Shown: positions 1 through 7,735 of the stretch, piece after piece | How positions within the stretch are numbered: position 1 is the first letter of the stretch | How the letters are laid out: every line of letters starts with the position of its first letter | Notes under the pieces: model-generated | What the model saw: the letters and a program-made list of their open reading frames with translations, nothing else | Databases searched by the model: none | Told to the model about the DNA's origin: nothing | Made by a program: the position numbers and the translations under genes | DNA from: Catenuloplanes indicus | Lineage (GTDB): Bacteria; Actinomycetota; Actinomycetes; Mycobacteriales; Micromonosporaceae | Direction: 5' to 3' | DNA: 64,000 bases | Assembly: GCF_030813715.1 (NCBI RefSeq) | Contig: NZ_JAUSUZ010000001.1 | Location: 992,001-1,056,000 of the forward strand

Positions 1-1
1 C

Positions 2-277
2 ATCGCGTGGAACAACGTGGAGGCGGCCTACGACTGGTACGCGCCCGCGGACACGGTCGTCATGCAGCGGACCGGCGACGCCGAGATCTCCACGGTCGGC
101 ACGATCAAGGCGACCGGTGCGATCAGGGCCACCGGCAAGATGCTCGCGGCGGGCGGCCTCGGGGTCGGCAACAGCGCCACCGCGTCCCGGCCGGGCACCG
201 TGATCCGCAAGGTGGAGATCTTCGACGCGGACGGGAAGTCGCTGGGCTTCATCCCGGTCTACAACTCGATCACCTGA
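2..277 (+). CDS. C-terminal part of a secreted beta-helix-type protein (partial)
   Basis: The frame is open from the left edge, so only the last 91 residues are present. The visible part has short repeated strands (TIKATGAIRATGKMLAAGG) followed by a tail with KVEIFDADGKSLGFIPVY. Actinomycete proteins annotated as glycosyl hydrolase family 28-related or pectate-lyase-like often end in a similar segment, so an extracellular beta-helix protein is the best guess. No catalytic part is visible and the assignment rests on the tail alone. The following 88 bases up to the convergent reductase hold nothing recognisable. Confidence 0.4.
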   Translation: MAWNNVEAAYDWYAPADTVVMQRTGDAEISTVGTIKATGAIRATGKMLAAGGLGVGNSATASRPGTVIRKVEIFDADGKSLGFIPVYNSIT

Positions 278-365
278 CCGCTGCAGCTCACCGCACGCCT
301 CGCCGCGGTCACATCACCGCGAACGGGCCGCACCGCGAGAGCCCCACTGCGGACGTGCCTGGCGG

Positions 366-1490
366 CTACCAGCGAGCGCGCCAGTACTGCGGGGCGTGCG
401 GGAGGTCGGCGGCCGGGACGGCCAGGTCGGCCGCGGCCTGGGCGGCCCAGTGGGGGTTGCGGAGCGCGGCGCGGCCGATGGAGACGGCGTGGGCCTGGCC
501 GGTGGCGACGATCGTCTCGGCCTGCGCGGCGTGGTCGATCAGGCCGACGGCGCTGACGACGACGTCGGTGCCGGCCAGCGCGTCGGTGAGGCGGGCCGCC
601 TGCGGGACCTGGTAGCCAGGGCCGACCGGGATGTCAGCGGCCCGGCCGAGGCCGCCGCTCGACACGTCGACCCAGGTCAGGGCGGCCTCATCGGCGAGCG
701 TGCGGACCAGGCGGGCGGAGGCTTCGACGTCCCAGCCTCCCGGGACCCAGTCGGTCGCGCTGATCCGGATCCCCAGCGGCTTGTGCGCCGGCCAGACCTT
801 GCGGACCGCGGCGACGACCTCGCGCGCCAGGCGGGTACGGCCGTACTCGTCGCCGCCGTACCCGTCGGTGCGGGTGTTGGTCAGCGGCGACAGGAACTGG
901 TGGATCAGATATCCGTGCGCGGCGTGGATCTGCAGGACGTCGTAGCCGGCTTCGTCCGCGCGGCGGGCGGACTCGGCGAACGCGGCGATCACGGTGGCGA
1001 TCCCGGCCTCGTCCAGGCCGGTCGCGGCGTCCAGACCGGGCAGGACCGGGCCGTCGGCGGCGCTGACCGTGGGCCAGCCGCGCTCGGCGGCGGGGACGGT
1101 GGCGGTGGGCATGCCGGGCAGGGACGGATAGGTCGAGGCCTTGCCGCCGGCGTGCGCGAGCTGCACGCCGGCCGCCGCGCCCTGCGCGTGGACGAATTCG
1201 ACGATCCGGGCGTGCGCGGCCTGCTGGGCGTCGTCGTGCAGGCCGACGTCACGCGGGGAGATGCGGCCCCGTGCCTCCACCGCGGTGGCCTCCGTGACGA
1301 CCAGACCGAAACCGCCGGACGCGAACGACCCCAGGTGGACCAGATGCCAATCAGTGGGTACGCCGTCCTCGGCGTCGATCGCGTACTGGCACATCGGGGC
1401 GACGAACGCGCGGTTACGGATGCGCAGGCCCGCGCCGTCGGCGGTGGGCAGGGTGATGGGCTGGAACAGTCGACTGGTCACGGCGGCCAC
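366..1490 (-). CDS. NADH:flavin oxidoreductase, old yellow enzyme (YqjM-like)
   Basis: 374-residue FMN-dependent ene-reductase that should reduce activated C=C bonds with NAD(P)H in the cytoplasm. The N-terminal APMCQY motif has Cys34, the residue that tunes the flavin in the thermophilic-like/YqjM class. The signature HAAHGYLIHQFLSP...NTRTDGYGG near residues 185-210 is the classic OYE active-site/FMN-phosphate segment. Length matches the YqjM group (about 340-375). It stands alone: the tail of another protein lies downstream on the other strand and a repeat-rich noncoding stretch lies upstream. Physiological substrate cannot be told from sequence. Confidence 0.92.
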   Translation of the reverse strand: MAAVTSRLFQPITLPTADGAGLRIRNRAFVAPMCQYAIDAEDGVPTDWHLVHLGSFASGGFGLVVTEATAVEARGRISPRDVGLHDDAQQAAHARIVEFVHAQGAAAGVQLAHAGGKASTYPSLPGMPTATVPAAERGWPTVSAADGPVLPGLDAATGLDEAGIATVIAAFAESARRADEAGYDVLQIHAAHGYLIHQFLSPLTNTRTDGYGGDEYGRTRLAREVVAAVRKVWPAHKPLGIRISATDWVPGGWDVEASARLVRTLADEAALTWVDVSSGGLGRAADIPVGPGYQVPQAARLTDALAGTDVVVSAVGLIDHAAQAETIVATGQAHAVSIGRAALRNPHWAAQAAADLAVPAADLPHAPQYWRARW

Positions 1491-1664
1491 GCTCCCCGAA
1501 GCAGGTGGAGTTCGGGCCTGCCCGGCTGGTGACCGGCCCGAATGAGGTATATCGGTTCGTCAGATTAGATGCACACGCGCATAGTTGCCAACGCGTGGTA
1601 ACTGGCGTCACGCTCACCGCGGACGCGCCGATGCCGACAATCCATTCGAACGAGCCCCGTGCTG

Positions 1665-1744
1665 CCCGCGTGGCTGCGGCGCCGCCCGCGTGGGGGCGGC
1701 AATCTGCGTGTGGGCGCGGCAATGTCCGCGTGGGCATGGCGCCG
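1665..1744. repeat. 20-bp tandem repeat, four copies
   Basis: Four consecutive 20-bp units start at 1665, 1685, 1705 and 1725, with consensus near cccgcgtgggcgcggcaatg. They lie in the 414-bp gap (1491-1904) between the reductase and the TetR gene, in which I see no convincing gene; frames through it are shadows of the repeat. Confidence 0.75.
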
Positions 1745-1904
1745 AACGAGGCACAGCATCATTCGCGCGGGACACCGCACTGTCCGCCCGGAGCACGACA
1801 GGCAATGTCTGCACAGCGGGCCAGGCGCGACGCGGCGCCGACGAGTGCGTGGCCGCCGAGTCCCGGACGACACCATCACCGGAACCCGCGAGACTCCCGC
1901 CCCT

Positions 1905-2513
1905 TCAGCCCGTGAAGATCAGGCCCAGATGCGCGTGCAACGCACGTACCGCGGTCTCGCCGTCATAGTAACCACCGAGCACGTAGATCGACAGCCCTTC
2001 CATCGCCGCCAGCAACCCCGCTCCGGCGGCGTCCGCGTCGAGATGCGCCGGGGCCGCGCCCGCTGCCTGCGCCGCACGTACCTGGTCGGCCATGAAACCG
2101 GCCATCTGCCGCGTGTTGTCCCGCAGGAGGTCGGCGGCACCCGGCTCGACCGCCGAGTACGCGAGGAACGCCAGGCCCACCTTCCCGTCCGCGCGCCGCT
2201 CGTCATCGAGCGGCAACAGCGTGGTGAGCAGCGTGCGGACCAGGTCGGCCGGTCCGGGCGGCTGCGACAGCCGGGCCATCGCCGCCTCGATCCGGGCGGT
2301 CGTGCGCTCGATGATGCCGTTCAGCGCGAACCGCATCATGTCGTCCTTGGTCGCGAAGTAGTGCTGCACCATGCCGGTGGTGACGCCGGCCTCGGCGGCG
2401 ACATGTCGCAGGCTGATGGCTTCGAGGCCGCCGGTCGCGGCGACCCGCATCAGTGCGTCGACGATCAGCTGGCGGCGTTCCCGGTGGTCGACCTTCTTCG
2501 GCACGCGACCCAT
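1905..2513 (-). CDS. TetR-family transcriptional regulator
   Basis: 202-residue TetR regulator. The N-terminal helix-turn-helix is clear (ISLRHVAAEAGVTTGMVQHYFATKDDMM, residues about 33-60), followed by an all-helical ligand domain of the TetR_C type. The start is placed at the ATG before GRVPKKVDHR because family members begin there; an in-frame ATG at 2540 would add nine residues running through the divergent promoter. It is divergent from a small membrane-protein gene, and a perfect 9-bp dyad flanks that gene's promoter, so repression of the neighbour and itself is likely. Ligand unknown. Confidence 0.9.
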   Translation of the reverse strand: MGRVPKKVDHRERRQLIVDALMRVAATGGLEAISLRHVAAEAGVTTGMVQHYFATKDDMMRFALNGIIERTTARIEAAMARLSQPPGPADLVRTLLTTLLPLDDERRADGKVGLAFLAYSAVEPGAADLLRDNTRQMAGFMADQVRAAQAAGAAPAHLDADAAGAGLLAAMEGLSIYVLGGYYDGETAVRALHAHLGLIFTG

Positions 2514-2520
2514 GTTTTCA

Positions 2521-2574
2521 CATTGCAGTCGTATTGACATGGCGCGCGACGCCTTTTACATTACAACTGCAATG
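2521..2574. promoter_or_regulatory. Probable TetR operator (9-bp dyad)
   Basis: Perfect inverted repeat: cattgcagt at 2521-2529 and actgcaatg at 2566-2574, 36 bp apart. The arms bracket the predicted promoter of the divergent membrane-protein gene, the right position for a TetR dimer pair to block both promoters. Confidence 0.65.
2534..2562 (+). promoter_or_regulatory. Sigma70-type promoter for membrane protein gene
   Basis: TTGACA at 2534-2539 and TACATT at 2557-2562 with an exact 17-bp spacer, an almost ideal housekeeping promoter and rare in such GC-rich DNA. Predicted transcription start is near 2569, giving a short leader with the ggaggggg ribosome site at 2581-2588. Confidence 0.75.
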
Positions 2575-2592
2575 CAAAAAGGAGGGGGCGAG

Positions 2593-3213
2593 ATGATCGA
2601 GCTGCTCAAGAAGGCCGTCCGGTGGGAGATCGCCCTCTGGGTGAGCCTCTACCGACTGACGTTCCGCCGGCCGATCCCGATGGAAGCGGGCGCCAAGAGC
2701 TTCGGATACGTGCGGCCGGTCGCACCGGTCCTCGGCGTGTTCATCGTGGTCTCCGCCATCGACATCGTCGCGGTCGACCTGGCTCTGAACCATTTCCTGC
2801 CGGACTGGGGCTGGCTGCGGATCGTCGCGCTGATCCTCGGCACCTGGGGCCTGCTCTGGATGATCGGCCTGGCCGCGAACCTGGTCACCCACCGTCACCT
2901 CGTCGGCCCGTCCGGGCTGCGCGTCCGCAACTCACACACGCTCGATCTGGCGCTGCCGTGGCACACCGTCGCGACGGTACGGGCACAGAGCCGCTACCTG
3001 ACCGAGAGCGACACGGTGCAGCGCGACAAGGACGTGGTCAGCATCGCGATGAGCAGCCTCACCGCGATCGACGTCGTCTTCCGCGAGCCGATCACGCTGG
3101 ACCTGCCGAAGGGCCGCGAGGAGGACGTCACCGAGCTGCGCTTCCACACCGACACGCCCGAGGAACTGGTCGCGTACGCCCGCACGTTCCTGCCCGACCC
3201 CGTCAAGGCTTGA
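2593..3213 (+). CDS. Small membrane protein under TetR control, function unknown
   Basis: 206 residues. Two strongly hydrophobic segments lie about residues 43-64 and 73-96, then a soluble C-terminal domain of about 100 residues rich in beta-prone stretches. The ATG at 2593 is chosen because ggaggggg lies five bases upstream; the longer frame would run back through the promoter. A rho-independent terminator follows the stop, so it is a single-gene transcript. I do not recognise a named family. Its pairing with a TetR gene suggests a stress- or ligand-induced membrane function. Confidence 0.8.
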   Translation: MIELLKKAVRWEIALWVSLYRLTFRRPIPMEAGAKSFGYVRPVAPVLGVFIVVSAIDIVAVDLALNHFLPDWGWLRIVALILGTWGLLWMIGLAANLVTHRHLVGPSGLRVRNSHTLDLALPWHTVATVRAQSRYLTESDTVQRDKDVVSIAMSSLTAIDVVFREPITLDLPKGREEDVTELRFHTDTPEELVAYARTFLPDPVKA

Positions 3214-3223
3214 AAACCGAGAT

Positions 3224-3263
3224 CCAGCCATGCCGTACGTACCGGCGTGGCTGGTTTTTTTTT
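3224..3263 (+). terminator. Rho-independent terminator
   Basis: Stem ccagccatgccg / cggcgtggctgg with a short loop and one bulge, followed by nine T residues (3255-3263). A textbook intrinsic terminator, unusual for a high-GC actinomycete. It closes the membrane-protein transcript. Confidence 0.9.
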
Positions 3264-3318
3264 CATGGGCTGACGAGGTAAGGAGCGTCACGGTGACGCG
3301 ACCACCGTCCGTGACGTA

Positions 3319-3338
3319 ATTTCGGAACTTAGCGAAAT
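3319..3338. promoter_or_regulatory. Probable ArsR-type operator
   Basis: Inverted repeat atttcg (3319-3324) and cgaaat (3333-3338) with an 8-bp spacer, centred about 28 bp upstream of the GTG of the ArsR-type gene. Size and placement fit an autoregulatory winged-helix site. Confidence 0.5.
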
Positions 3339-3355
3339 ACCGAAGGACGGTACGG

Positions 3356-3646
3356 GTGCTGGACGAGTGCAAGGCCCTGGCGAACGAGACCCGCCTGAGC
3401 ATCCTGGAGTGGCTGAAGGACCCGGGCGCGCACTTCGCGCACGGTGCCGGCGACGAGCCGCTCGGTGTCTGCGTGGGCCTGATCCAGCAACGCGCCGGGT
3501 GCTCGGCCTCGACCGTCTCCGCGCACCTCGCCGTCCTCCAGCGCGCCGGATTCCTGCAGGCCACCCGCCGCGGCCAGTGGACGTACTACCGCCGCGACGA
3601 GGCACGCATCCGCGCGTTCGCCGCACGCCTGCACCACGACCTGTAA
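3356..3646 (+). CDS. ArsR-family winged-helix regulator
   Basis: 96 residues, starting GTG at 3356. It has the compact ArsR fold: KALANETRLSILEWL helix, then a recognition helix in CSASTVSAHLAVLQRAGFL and the wing ATRRGQWTYYRRDE. The classic metal-site CxC of the alpha3 helix is not present. Cysteines sit at residues 5, 39 and 49, so a thiol or other small-molecule signal is possible. The luciferase-like gene starts 13 bp downstream, so both form an operon that the dyad at 3319-3338 probably controls. Confidence 0.88.
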   Translation: MLDECKALANETRLSILEWLKDPGAHFAHGAGDEPLGVCVGLIQQRAGCSASTVSAHLAVLQRAGFLQATRRGQWTYYRRDEARIRAFAARLHHDL

Positions 3647-3658
3647 CCGGAAGGCGAC

Positions 3659-4663
3659 ATGATGCCCACCGCACTCTCCCTGCTCGACCTCGCCCCGATC
3701 GCGACCGGCCAGACCGCGCGCGACAGCTTCGAGGCCAGCGTGGAGCTGGCCCGCGCCGCCGAGCGCAGCGGTTACCAGCGCGTCTGGTACGCCGAGCACC
3801 ACAACATGGCGACGATCGCGTCGTCGGCGACGAGCGTGCTGATCGGGTACGTGGCCGCGCACACCGAGTCGATCAAGCTGGGCTCCGGCGGCATCATGCT
3901 GCCGAACCACTCGCCGCTCGTCATCGCGGAGCAGTTCGGCACGCTCGCCACGCTCTACCCCGGCCGGATCGACCTCGGCCTCGGCCGCGCGCCCGGCAGC
4001 GACCAGGTCACCATGCGCGCGCTGCGCCGCGACCACCTGTCCGCCGAGTCGTTCCCGCAGGACGTGCTGGAGCTGCAGGGCTACCTGACCGGCAGGACGC
4101 GCATCACCGGCGTGCAGTCCTACCCGAAGCCGGACGGCCAGGTGCCACTGTTCATCCTCGGCTCGTCGCTGTTCGGCGCGCAGCTCGCCGCGCAGCTCGG
4201 CCTGCCGTACGCGTTCGCCTCGCACTTCGCGCCGGACGCGCTGCACCAGGCCGTGCAGGTCTACCGGGACACGTTCACGCCGTCCGCGCAGCTGACCGAG
4301 CCGTACGTGATCGCCGGCGTGAACGTGATCGCCGCCGACACGCGCGAGGAGGCCGAGGACCAGAAGACCCGCGCCTACCGCAACCGCACCCGCGCGTTCA
4401 TCACCCGCGGCTCGGTCGGCCAGAACTTCACCGACGCGGAGATCGACGCGTTCCTCGCCTCGCCGAACGGCCAGCAGCTCGCGCAGATGACGCGCTACAC
4501 CGCGGTCGGCACGCCGGACGAGGTGCGCGACTACCTGGAGGCGTTCGCCACGTCGATCCGCGCCGACGAGCTGATCACCGCCCACCACGCCGAGGACATC
4601 ACCGCCCGGATCAGGTCCGTCGAACTCACCGGCGCGGCCATGACCGCGGCCGCGGCCGCCTGA
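3659..4663 (+). CDS. LLM-class flavin-dependent oxidoreductase
   Basis: 334-residue bacterial-luciferase-like monooxygenase of the MsnO8/YhbW type, binding FMNH2 or F420. Typical motifs are visible: [13 protein letters not shown] near residue 40, [24 protein letters not shown] near 80-100, and [14 protein letters not shown] near 110. A second ATG lies three bases downstream of the first. Co-transcribed with the ArsR gene, so its expression is probably de-repressed by that regulator's signal. Substrate unknown. Confidence 0.9.
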   Translation: MMPTALSLLDLAPIATGQTARDSFEASVELARAAERSGYQRVWYAEHHNMATIASSATSVLIGYVAAHTESIKLGSGGIMLPNHSPLVIAEQFGTLATLYPGRIDLGLGRAPGSDQVTMRALRRDHLSAESFPQDVLELQGYLTGRTRITGVQSYPKPDGQVPLFILGSSLFGAQLAAQLGLPYAFASHFAPDALHQAVQVYRDTFTPSAQLTEPYVIAGVNVIAADTREEAEDQKTRAYRNRTRAFITRGSVGQNFTDAEIDAFLASPNGQQLAQMTRYTAVGTPDEVRDYLEAFATSIRADELITAHHAEDITARIRSVELTGAAMTAAAAA

Positions 4664-4878
4664 CATTCACGAACCCATCAGCGGGTACGCGCACCGCGTC
4701 GGTCCGCAACGCGGGGCGGGCTGATCGCGCGTCTTCGGCTCTGTGGTCCTGACGAGCCCTCGGTCCGGAAACGTCCGGCCCGGGGGCATTCCGCCGCACC
4801 GGCGCCGCCGGCTGAGCGGCGCCCGGCCGGTGAGGCGATCACGTGCCGGAGCGCAACCGGGGTGTCAGCGGCAGGCGT

Positions 4879-4968
4879 GGCTGCGACTCCGCGGACCCAC
4901 CACGGCTCCGCAAACCACCGCGACTCGGGGAGCCACCCCTGCTCCGCAAGCCACCGCGCCGATTCCAT
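4879..4968. repeat. 18-bp tandem repeat, about five copies
   Basis: Units of exactly 18 bp start at 4897, 4915, 4933 and 4951 (for example ccaccgcgactcggggag), with a diverged copy at 4879. They occupy the otherwise gene-free 387-bp gap between the LLM gene and the leaderless gene at 5051. The same 18-bp period recurs at 22183-22344 and 27013-27120. Confidence 0.75.
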
Positions 4969-5038
4969 CTCCCGATCGGCGCCCCGGCGCGGCGCCGGCC
5001 GCGAGCTACCGGATCGGTCGTCGACGGAGAGGGCACGG

Positions 5039-5044
5039 TAGCGT
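5039..5044 (+). promoter_or_regulatory. Leaderless -10 box TAGCGT
   Basis: TAGCGT followed by 6 nt and the GTG at 5051, the same geometry as at 6277, 6986, 10652 and 16158. It supports GTG 5051 rather than ATG 5066 as the start. Confidence 0.6.
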
Positions 5045-5050
5045 GCCACT

Positions 5051-5680
5051 GTGGATGTCAGGGGCATGATCGCAGCGGAACGGCGCGGGATCGCCGACCT
5101 GATCGACTCGCTGTCCCCCGGCCAGCTCCGCACACCCAGCTTGTGTGAGTCGTGGACCGTGCAGCAGGTCGCCGGTCATCTCGTCGCCGCCGTGTCCGAT
5201 CTGGACGTGTCCACGCTGCTCCTGCTACTCCGCAGCGGATTCAACGTGCACCGGGCCAACGACCGTCTCGCTCGGCGTGTCGCGGAACGACACGCCGTCG
5301 AGTTGGCCGATCTGCTGCGACATAACGCGGACAACCCGTTCCGGCCGCCGATCGTCGGCTATCCCGGGCAGCTGACCGATCTCCAGGTGCACGGGCAGGA
5401 CATGCGCCGGCCGCTCGGCCTGCCGCACGAACTCCGGCCCGAGGCCCTGCGCGTGTCGCTGGACTTCCTCGTCGGCGGTCGCGCGGTCGGTTTCACGCCG
5501 AAGCAGCGCCCGGCCGGGCTCCGGTTCGAGGCCCACGACATCGAATGGTCGTGGGGATCCGGCCCGCTGGTACGCGGCACCGGCGAGGCCGTGATGCTCG
5601 CGCTGACCGGCCGCACCGTCATCCTCCCCGAGCTGGACGGAGACGGCGTGCCGCTGTTGACACGCCGTCTCCGCGCCTGA
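5051..5680 (+). CDS. DinB-like maleylpyruvate isomerase family protein (TIGR03083 type)
   Basis: 209 residues. The N-terminal segment LCESWTVQQVAGHL (His43) and the later VHGQDMRRPLG (His114, Asp117) are the metal-ligand motifs of the mycothiol-dependent DinB/MDMPI superfamily. Such proteins act as thiol-dependent transferases or isomerases in actinomycetes; the exact reaction is unknown here. The start is GTG 5051, supported by a -10 box 6 nt upstream. The convergent DUF6194 gene follows 40 bp later. Confidence 0.85.
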   Translation: MDVRGMIAAERRGIADLIDSLSPGQLRTPSLCESWTVQQVAGHLVAAVSDLDVSTLLLLLRSGFNVHRANDRLARRVAERHAVELADLLRHNADNPFRPPIVGYPGQLTDLQVHGQDMRRPLGLPHELRPEALRVSLDFLVGGRAVGFTPKQRPAGLRFEAHDIEWSWGSGPLVRGTGEAVMLALTGRTVILPELDGDGVPLLTRRLRA

Positions 5681-5719
5681 CGACGACACCTCACAGCGCG
5701 CCGGCGCCGGCCCGGCGGG

Positions 5720-6184
5720 TCACTCCGCCGAGGGGCGCTCGTATCGTGACCGGGCCACCCCGTGCGCGGTACGCAGCAGCTCACGCACGGTCTCCCCGGT
5801 CCGGGCCCCCGGGTTGACGATCGACAGCCAGCTCATCGTGCCATACACCGGGTGGGGGACGACCGTGTCCGGCTCGCTCGGGTCCGCGCGGACCTGGCCG
5901 GCGTCGCGCGGTGCGTACCCGGTGAGGCGGATGAAGTCCTCCTTCGGCACGTGCACGTTCACCCGGAACGTGTCCGGGCGGTCCAGGCGCGAGGACTCGT
6001 CGTCCGGGTAGTTCTTGGTGACGATCGTGGCGAACGGCTGGATCGTGGTGGGCACGCTGCCGTCCGGCGAGTGGTAGAAGAAGGCGTCGCCCCAGGCGAG
6101 TTCCGGCGTGCCGTCGCCCTCCCGGGGGCGCAGCACCAGCACGCCGCGGTCGAGGCCGGACACGTACGCAATGATCTCGTCCAT
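5720..6184 (-). CDS. DUF6194-type protein
   Basis: 154 residues, soluble, matching in my recollection the small actinobacterial DUF6194 family (MDEIIAYV start, WGDAFFYHSPDG, FATIVTKNYPDDESSRLDRP, FRVNVHV). Of two in-frame ATGs (6190, 6184) the second has gagg about 8 nt upstream and is preferred. Biochemical role unknown. It is divergent from a double-MerR regulator across about 90 bp, so it is the prime candidate target of that regulator. Confidence 0.75.
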   Translation of the reverse strand: MDEIIAYVSGLDRGVLVLRPREGDGTPELAWGDAFFYHSPDGSVPTTIQPFATIVTKNYPDDESSRLDRPDTFRVNVHVPKEDFIRLTGYAPRDAGQVRADPSEPDTVVPHPVYGTMSWLSIVNPGARTGETVRELLRTAHGVARSRYERPSAE

Positions 6185-6264
6185 CGTCATGTCCTCAAGC
6201 GTGTCATTGAAGTGCTTGTGGAGGTTTTCGCATCACCACTCCGAGGTCGGCACGCATCCAGGTC

Positions 6265-6270
6265 TATAAT
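6265..6270 (+). promoter_or_regulatory. Leaderless -10 box TATAAT
   Basis: Perfect TATAAT, then cgggcg and the ATG at 6277. No ribosome-binding site precedes the ATG, so the transcript should start at or next to the A of the start codon. Confidence 0.8.
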
Positions 6271-6276
6271 CGGGCG

Positions 6277-6969
6277 ATGCGTACGGTGGATGTGGCCCGG
6301 CGTTCCGGGTACTCCGTGCAGCAGATCCGCAACCTGGAGCGCGACGGCGTCCTCCCGCCCGCGGCGCGCACCGCCACCGGCCACCGCAGCTACACCGGCC
6401 GGCACGTGCTGGCCGCGACCGCCTACCGCGCGCTGGCCGCCGGCACCGGACCGGCCGAGGCCAGGGCGATCGTGCGCGCCGCCCACGATCCGTCGCCCGC
6501 AGGCATGCTGGCGCTGCTCGACGCCGCGCATGCCCGTCTGGACGCCGAGCGCCGCAGCCTGCGCCTGGCCCAGGACGCCGCCCGGTCGATCTCCGCCGAG
6601 CCGCTCCGGGACGTCCGCGCCGCCGACGCGATGACCATCTCCGAACTGGCCGCCGCGCTCGGCGTCCGGACCTCCGCGCTGCGGCACTGGCACGCCGAGG
6701 GCCTGGTCGTGCCGGACCGGGACACCGCCGGCCGGGACCGGGTCTACTCCCCCGGTGCGGTCCGCGACGCGCGGATCACCGATCAGCTCCGTCGCGCCGG
6801 CTACCCGATCGCCACGCTGCGCACGCTGCTGCCGGAGTTGCGCCACGCCGACGCCCGCACCGCGCTCGACACGCGGGAGGCGGGCCTGACAGCGCGTTCC
6901 CGGGCGCTGCTGAACGGTGCTGCCGCGCTCAGCGCACTCCTCGCATCCCCGACCGATATGCCCGGATAG
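6277..6969 (+). CDS. Double-MerR-domain transcriptional regulator
   Basis: 230 residues with two MerR-type DNA-binding domains in tandem. The first is at residues 1-70 (VDVARRSGYSVQQIRNLERDGVLPP, then TGHRSYTGRHV). The second is at about 117-185 (TISELAAALGVRTSALRHWHAEGLVVP, then RVYSPGAVRDARI). There is no C-terminal metal or drug pocket, so it should rely on a partner for sensing. The stand-alone BLUF photoreceptor gene begins 16 bp after its stop. In E. coli the BLUF protein BluF (YcgF) antagonises the MerR-type repressor BluR (YcgE), so a protein-protein light switch is plausible here (inference). Likely targets are the divergent DUF6194 gene and itself. Confidence 0.88.
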   Translation: MRTVDVARRSGYSVQQIRNLERDGVLPPAARTATGHRSYTGRHVLAATAYRALAAGTGPAEARAIVRAAHDPSPAGMLALLDAAHARLDAERRSLRLAQDAARSISAEPLRDVRAADAMTISELAAALGVRTSALRHWHAEGLVVPDRDTAGRDRVYSPGAVRDARITDQLRRAGYPIATLRTLLPELRHADARTALDTREAGLTARSRALLNGAAALSALLASPTDMPG

Positions 6970-6973
6970 CCGG

Positions 6974-6979
6974 TAGATT
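6974..6979 (+). promoter_or_regulatory. Leaderless -10 box TAGATT
   Basis: TAGATT lies four bases after the MerR stop codon and exactly 6 nt before the BLUF ATG, so the photoreceptor gene has its own leaderless promoter besides any read-through from the MerR gene. Confidence 0.65.
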
Positions 6980-6985
6980 GGCGGG

Positions 6986-7405
6986 ATGGGGATGACGCAG
7001 CTGATCTACCGGAGCCGCCAGGATCGGCTGCCGGCGGAGAGCATCTTCAACATCCGCGACCAGGCCCGGGAGAACAACGCCCGGCTCGCCGTCACCGGCG
7101 TGCTGCTGTTCAGCCCGGAGCACTTCCTGCAGTGCCTGGAGGGCGAGGCCGAGCAGGTCACCCGCACGTTCCGGATCATCGCCGAGGATCCGCGGCACGA
7201 CCGCATCTCGCTGCTGTCCGTGCGCGACGTGCCGCAGCGCAGCTTCCCGGACTGGTCCATGGGCCTGGTCGACACCGGTTCGGCCAGCATCCGCGAGGCG
7301 GTCGGCGACGTCCTCCCCGCCGACGGCTTCGCGCCCGACCGCCTCGGCACCGACCAGGTCACCACGCTGATGCAGCGGCTGCGCACGCTGCAGCAAACCT
7401 ACTGA
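6986..7405 (+). CDS. Stand-alone BLUF-domain blue-light sensor
   Basis: 139 residues, essentially one BLUF domain plus a short helical tail. The flavin-site residues line up with AppA: Tyr8 (LIYRS), Asn31, Gln49 in HFLQCLEG, and Trp90/Met92 in FPDWSMG. All residues needed for the light-driven hydrogen-bond switch are therefore present. No output domain (EAL, GGDEF, cyclase) is attached, so it must signal through a partner. The immediately preceding double-MerR regulator is the obvious candidate. Cytoplasmic, FAD-binding by family. Confidence 0.93.
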   Translation: MGMTQLIYRSRQDRLPAESIFNIRDQARENNARLAVTGVLLFSPEHFLQCLEGEAEQVTRTFRIIAEDPRHDRISLLSVRDVPQRSFPDWSMGLVDTGSASIREAVGDVLPADGFAPDRLGTDQVTTLMQRLRTLQQTY

Positions 7406-7487
7406 CGCACCGCTTGCGCACGCGGCAGGCGAACTTACCGACGCACCGCTCGCGCACGCGGCAGGCAAACCTTGACGCACCGCTTCC
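7404..7487. repeat. Direct repeat downstream of the BLUF gene, 2.4 copies
   Basis: Unit gacgcaccgct(t/c)gcgcacgcgg caggc begins at 7404, 7440 and (partial) 7474, giving 36- and 34-bp spacings. The first copy overlaps the BLUF stop codon. No stem with a T-tract is seen. Confidence 0.7.
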
Positions 7488-7537
7488 GGCCTGCCACCTC
7501 GCCAGACGGCCGGCACGCCGGCGCTCCGCGCACCCGG

Positions 7538-7735
7538 CTACGGCGCGGAAACGTCCGGACCGCGCAGCGCGAGCGTGGCATGGAGCTGACCGAGGCGAAC
7601 CGTGGTGTCGAGATAGCCCCACAGTGCCTGGTCGACCTTGTCGGCGTTCTCGATGTCCACCCGAAGGTCGCCGTACAACTGCTCGGCCTCGGCGACGAGT
7701 TCCTCCGCGCGGGTGGCGTGCTGCTCTGGCGTCAT
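7538..7735 (-). CDS. Small helical protein coupled to the flavin monooxygenase
   Basis: 65 residues, strongly charged and helical (EQHATRAEELVAEAEQLYGDL...), ending in LGQLHATLALRGPDVSAP. Short actinobacterial proteins with an AQ/LGQLHATLAL segment are common, but I know no function. Its ATG overlaps the stop of the monooxygenase gene (ATGA), so the two are translationally coupled and probably co-regulated by the TetR protein at 8900. Confidence 0.7.
   Translation of the reverse strand: MTPEQHATRAEELVAEAEQLYGDLRVDIENADKVDQALWGYLDTTVRLGQLHATLALRGPDVSAP

Noticed and set aside
1505-1904. Several overlapping Arg/Pro-rich frames on both strands
   Set aside because: They follow the 20-bp repeat, have no start signals or family features, and exclude each other.
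2371-2592. N-terminal extension of the membrane protein (280-residue frame)
   Set aside because: It is antisense to the TetR gene and crosses its own promoter; a strong ribosome site precedes ATG 2593.
4678-5133. Minus-strand frame with Trp-rich hexapeptide repeats (RWLAEQ, GWLPES)
   Set aside because: It is only the translation of the 18-bp repeat and overlaps the well-supported gene at 5051.
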